From the NCBI RefSeq assembly GCF_042649825.1, contig NZ_JBHSAB010000023.1, positions 1 to 64,000 of the forward strand: DNA of 64,000 bases, given 5' to 3'. The stretch is from Legionella_C dresdenensis (lineage in GTDB: Bacteria; Pseudomonadota; Gammaproteobacteria; Legionellales; Legionellaceae). Below are positions 60,777 through 64,000 of the stretch, piece after piece. Each line of letters opens with the position of its first letter. Positions within the stretch are counted from its first letter, which is position 1. The translations under genes and the position numbers were made by a program. The notes beneath the pieces were generated by a model, which was not told the DNA's origin, did no database searches, and worked only from the letters and a program-made list of their open reading frames with translations.

Positions 60777-63700
60777 TGGTTGTCTTCGTTTCACAATGCG
60801 AGAAAAAAGCACTTGCCAGAACTCGTCGTGTCCTGGATGCGTTTGCTGATCGCATAGGTGACAATACCTGGCAGACTGTGATTACTCAGGAGGGTTTACT
60901 TGCTGTTAAAAAACTGCTGCGTAAAACCGCCAGTAAGAATACGGCCGTGAGTTGCCATTGGATACGAAGTCGAGCAAGAACTGAGTTGGTTTGGGTGGTG
61001 GGAAATAAAAATAAGTTTAATCTGCGAGGTATTGTACCAGTGAATAGCACAACAGTACATAGAACGTTAAGAGACGATTTAGCTGATTGGCACTATTTAC
61101 CTGTAATTCAATCGTTAGCATCTCTAGCAGCATTACTGCATGACTGGGGCAAAACAACTGCTCGTTTTCAAAAAAAATTGAGCATAAACTACAAAGGATC
61201 ACAAGGTGATGCTTTACGACATGAATGGATATCCTGCTTGTTACTAAAAGCGTTTATTCAAGATGCGGATTCAGATCTAAACTGGCTCAATATGCTTGCT
61301 AATGGAGTGATTGATGAGTTAGTACTTGCACAAGTTGATTTAAAGAAAATTAAAAATCCGTTATCAAATTTGCCCCCTATTGCTCAAATGATAACATGGC
61401 TGATTGTTACTCACCATCGATTACCTTTACAAAAATGGAGCACGAAGGAATTATTAAACGAATGGAGCGGAGAGGAAGCTAATCATATTGAAGATATTTT
61501 GGCGCATATTTCTCACGATTGGGGTTATTGGAATAAACTAGCTAAAGATACACTCGAAGAATGTTTACATTTTCCATACGGTTTAATTACTAATTCTGGT
61601 CCTTGGCTTAAAGAAATTAAGCGTTGGGCAAAAAAACTAATTGAACAAAAATCACTTATTGACCAAATTATAGAAAAAGGCTGTTATCGTCCTATCCTTC
61701 ATCATGCCCGACTTTGCTTAATGTTAGGCGATCATTATTTTTCATCTTTGTCATTACAAGACTCAGGTGTATGGCAAAGCCCCGTTGAGCTTATCGCTAA
61801 TACTCAAAAAGATGGTTTGCCTAAACAAATGTTAGATCAACATCTTGTTGGTGTCTGTCACCAAACTAAACGTAATGCAATAAAATTGCCGCAATTAGAG
61901 CAAGGACTCCCTATTACGGATAATACTGCTCTCCTTAAAAAGAAAAGCCCCAAAGAATATAGCTGGCAGGATATAGCAGCAAATAAAATACGAGACTGGG
62001 CATCTTCACATAAAGAAAAAAAATGTGGTTTTTTTGCCGTCAATATGGCCAGCACTGGCTGTGGCAAAACTTTTGCCAATGCCAAGATGATGCTCGCACT
62101 TTCTGAAAATAATGGTGGTTTACGTTATATTCTGGCACTTGGTTTACGTACATTGACTCTACAAACAGGTAACGAATACCGAGAGCGTATTTTTCACCAT
62201 TCAGATGGTAGTGACTTAGCAGTTCTTATTGGCTCAAAAGCCATTGTGGAGTTACATAATCAGGATAAAATAATACAGGAAAAAACTGTCGATAATCACG
62301 AGAAAGGTTCAGACTCTCGAGAAAGCCTGATCGAGGCAGAGAATGAGCTTTTTTATGATGGCAATATACCTGAAGACGGTTTGGATACTATCTTACCAGA
62401 CAATAAAGCCCGTAAACTTCTCTATGCTCCAATTCTTGTATGTACAATTGACCACGTTATTGCTGCTACTGAAACCACAAGAGGTGGTCGTTACATTTTA
62501 CCTTGCCTTCGATTAATGTCATCCGATTTGGTAATTGATGAAGTAGACGATTTTACAGATTCAGATGCGATTGCAATTGGCCGATTAATTCATTTGGCCG
62601 GCATGCTTGGACGTAAAGTAATGATTTCTTCTGCAACTATACCACCATCTCTAGCTGAGGGTTATTTTAACTGTTATCGGGAAGGTTGGCAGCTGTATAC
62701 CAAAACACGCAATGCCCATACGACAATTGCGTGTGCCTGGATTGATGAATTCAATACAGTTGTTGTTAACAATGAAGAAGAGCAAACGCAGGCAAATAAT
62801 GAATACTCACGCGCCCATCAAACATTCATTAAAAAACGAGTAGATCAGCTTTCAAGGCAATTTCCAAAAAGAAAAGCAGACATTATTGACTGTCAATCGA
62901 TACTAAATCAGCCGGCCACCTGTAGTAAGAAAACAAAACAATCTGCTTATTTTAATGTGATATTTAATGCCGCACTGGCCAAACATCAATTACACTATCA
63001 AACTGATCATATTACTGGTCTTCAAGTATCTTTTGGAGTTATACGTATTGCCAATATAGCACCTTGCATTGCATTGACTCGTTTTTTTCTGGATTATGAT
63101 TGCCCTTCGGATATTGCTTTACGAGTAATGCCTTATCATAGCCAACAAGTGTTACTGTTAAGGCATGAACAAGAAAAACATCTCGATCATGTTCTCAAAC
63201 ATAAGGAAAAACCCGGGCAGTTCCCGGTAGCTTTTGAGGACCAAACCATACGTAATCATCTAGATCTTTTGGCAATACAAAATACACCACCAAGTCATGT
63301 ACTATTTATTCTGGTAGCAACACCAGTGGAGGAAGTAGGACGCGATCATGATTTTGATTGGGCTATTGTGGAACCTTCATCCTATCGCTCTATTATACAG
63401 TTAGGAGGACGAGTAAGAAGGCATCGTAAAGAAGAAGTGTATGCACCTAACATTGGACTACTACAGTATAATTGGAAAACTATTCAATCCGGTGAGAAAG
63501 AATATGCCTGCTATTTTTCACGCCCAGGATACGAGTTCAATGGCAAAATCCTTGTTAATGGACAAGAACGAAGAGCCTCCTGCTATACTCACAACCTTAA
63601 AGAATTAGTTAATGAGCAATCTATCTCTGAGCGACTTGATGCTATTCCTCGAATCGATGCAGATGCACCTATAAAATTTGGTCTAGCACTATTAGAGCAT

Positions 63701-64000
63701 GCTGTCACATCTCATTGGCTTAAACGATATGATGCAAAAGGTCCTGAAACTTTGCAAGGATATTTGACTCAACATTGGTACCTCACTGCTCTACCCCAAG
63801 CTCTTAATCGCTTTCGCAGCCAGGAACGAGTTATTAGATTATTTCGATACTTTAAAAATAATGATGAACCCTGCTTTATACAGAAAGATGAACAAGGTTA
63901 TATTATCCGTGATGCAGTCTATCATGAACCAGTGAATATGCGCTCTGCTCACCAAATTCGACAACTTTCTTTGACGGAAAAACAATTAGAACGCATCTGG
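60773..64000 (+). CDS. cas3: Cas2-Cas3 fusion helicase-nuclease, type I-F (3' end beyond the window)
   Basis: Open for 1076 codons to the window edge without a stop. The family is about 1050-1150 residues, so only the last few dozen are missing. The N-terminal Cas2-like part (VVFVSQCEKKALARTRRVLD, about 1-95) is fused to an HD nuclease domain (LLHDWGKTTARFQ, H123-D124). The SF2 helicase follows, with Walker A STGCGKT (427-433), DEVD box VIDEVDD (587-593), SAT motif MISSATIPP and a motif VI-like LGGRVRRHRKEE. It degrades Csy-targeted DNA and joins Cas1 in adaptation. Confidence 0.96.
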   Translation, partial: MMVVFVSQCEKKALARTRRVLDAFADRIGDNTWQTVITQEGLLAVKKLLRKTASKNTAVSCHWIRSRARTELVWVVGNKNKFNLRGIVPVNSTTVHRTLRDDLADWHYLPVIQSLASLAALLHDWGKTTARFQKKLSINYKGSQGDALRHEWISCLLLKAFIQDADSDLNWLNMLANGVIDELVLAQVDLKKIKNPLSNLPPIAQMITWLIVTHHRLPLQKWSTKELLNEWSGEEANHIEDILAHISHDWGYWNKLAKDTLEECLHFPYGLITNSGPWLKEIKRWAKKLIEQKSLIDQIIEKGCYRPILHHARLCLMLGDHYFSSLSLQDSGVWQSPVELIANTQKDGLPKQMLDQHLVGVCHQTKRNAIKLPQLEQGLPITDNTALLKKKSPKEYSWQDIAANKIRDWASSHKEKKCGFFAVNMASTGCGKTFANAKMMLALSENNGGLRYILALGLRTLTLQTGNEYRERIFHHSDGSDLAVLIGSKAIVELHNQDKIIQEKTVDNHEKGSDSRESLIEAENELFYDGNIPEDGLDTILPDNKARKLLYAPILVCTIDHVIAATETTRGGRYILPCLRLMSSDLVIDEVDDFTDSDAIAIGRLIHLAGMLGRKVMISSATIPPSLAEGYFNCYREGWQLYTKTRNAHTTIACAWIDEFNTVVVNNEEEQTQANNEYSRAHQTFIKKRVDQLSRQFPKRKADIIDCQSILNQPATCSKKTKQSAYFNVIFNAALAKHQLHYQTDHITGLQVSFGVIRIANIAPCIALTRFFLDYDCPSDIALRVMPYHSQQVLLLRHEQEKHLDHVLKHKEKPGQFPVAFEDQTIRNHLDLLAIQNTPPSHVLFILVATPVEEVGRDHDFDWAIVEPSSYRSIIQLGGRVRRHRKEEVYAPNIGLLQYNWKTIQSGEKEYACYFSRPGYEFNGKILVNGQERRASCYTHNLKELVNEQSISERLDAIPRIDADAPIKFGLALLEHAVTSHWLKRYDAKGPETLQGYLTQHWYLTALPQALNRFRSQERVIRLFRYFKNNDEPCFIQKDEQGYIIRDAVYHEPVNMRSAHQIRQLSLTEKQLERIW

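Overview
The window reads as a chromosomal scaffold of a Legionella-like gammaproteobacterium (order Legionellales). Supporting evidence is the gene order gyrA-serC-aroA-cmk-rpsA, a eukaryote-like sphingosine-1-phosphate lyase, a phosphatidylcholine synthase, an EnhB-like secreted protein, an F-box protein with the look of a translocated effector, a 1625-residue NAD-glutamate dehydrogenase and a divergent CsrA paralogue. A run of 32 Ns at 17248-17279 shows that it is a scaffold, probably a draft or metagenome-derived genome. Family assignments come from recognising protein motifs, not from searches.

Layout. 0-8 kb: lapA, rpsA, cmk, aroA, serC and gyrA, all leftward. 8-12.3 kb: gltA, the S1P lyase and a convergent S1/P1 nuclease. 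12-17 kb: ruvB-ybgC-tolQRAB, leftward, with the nuclease where pal would be expected. 17-20.5 kb: repeat elements, an ECF sigma factor, ygfX, sdhE, ygfZ and a cytochrome b561. 20.5-27.4 kb: NAD-GDH, an L,D-transpeptidase and a Sad-type aldehyde dehydrogenase. 27.7-33 kb: Pcs, the EnhB-like protein, a thioredoxin-like protein, rplI-DUF2232-rpsR-rpsF, the CsrA-like protein and a PAP2 membrane protein. 33-36.4 kb: accessory DNA with a GNAT, a decayed resolvase, a Tn3-family transposase relic and the F-box protein. 36.4-41.3 kb: an L,D-transpeptidase, a fatty-acid oxidation pair, tRNA-Ser and tRNA-Arg. 41.4-50.5 kb: small and unrecognised genes, a region with clustered DnaA boxes (45.3-45.5 kb), a FAD monooxygenase and a DJ-1/PfpI enzyme. 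50.6-52.7 kb: a 27-residue membrane peptide, CsbD, DUF1328, a GNAT and a secreted protein. 52.8-56.3 kb: a leftward cassette (XRE regulator, sensor-like protein, second peptide deformylase, MFS transporter) divergent from a small protein with a CCC tail. 56.4-59.5 kb: a secreted sedolisin (S53) protease operon. 59.8-64 kb: the start of a type I-F CRISPR-Cas locus (cas1, then the cas2-3 fusion, cut by the window edge). No CRISPR array lies inside the window.

Two features tie the window together. First, short palindromic repeats of the forms GTAGGTTGGGTC..GACCCAAC and GTAGGTTGGGCT..AGCCCAAC sit at the 3' ends of many genes. Several supply the stop codon itself or the last codons, and some are followed by T-runs like intrinsic terminators. 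A larger composite of these (about 180-300 bp) occurs three times, and one copy coincides with the N gap. Second, the conserved housekeeping genes left of 41 kb are nearly all leftward, which fits a replication origin to their right; the DnaA-box cluster near 45.4 kb is a candidate.

The items most likely to be new are the repeat family that donates stop codons, the DnaA-box locus, the 45-residue Cys-rich peptide with its partner gene, the regulator-deformylase-MFS cassette with its operator array, and several unrecognised coiled-coil or membrane proteins that may be effectors.
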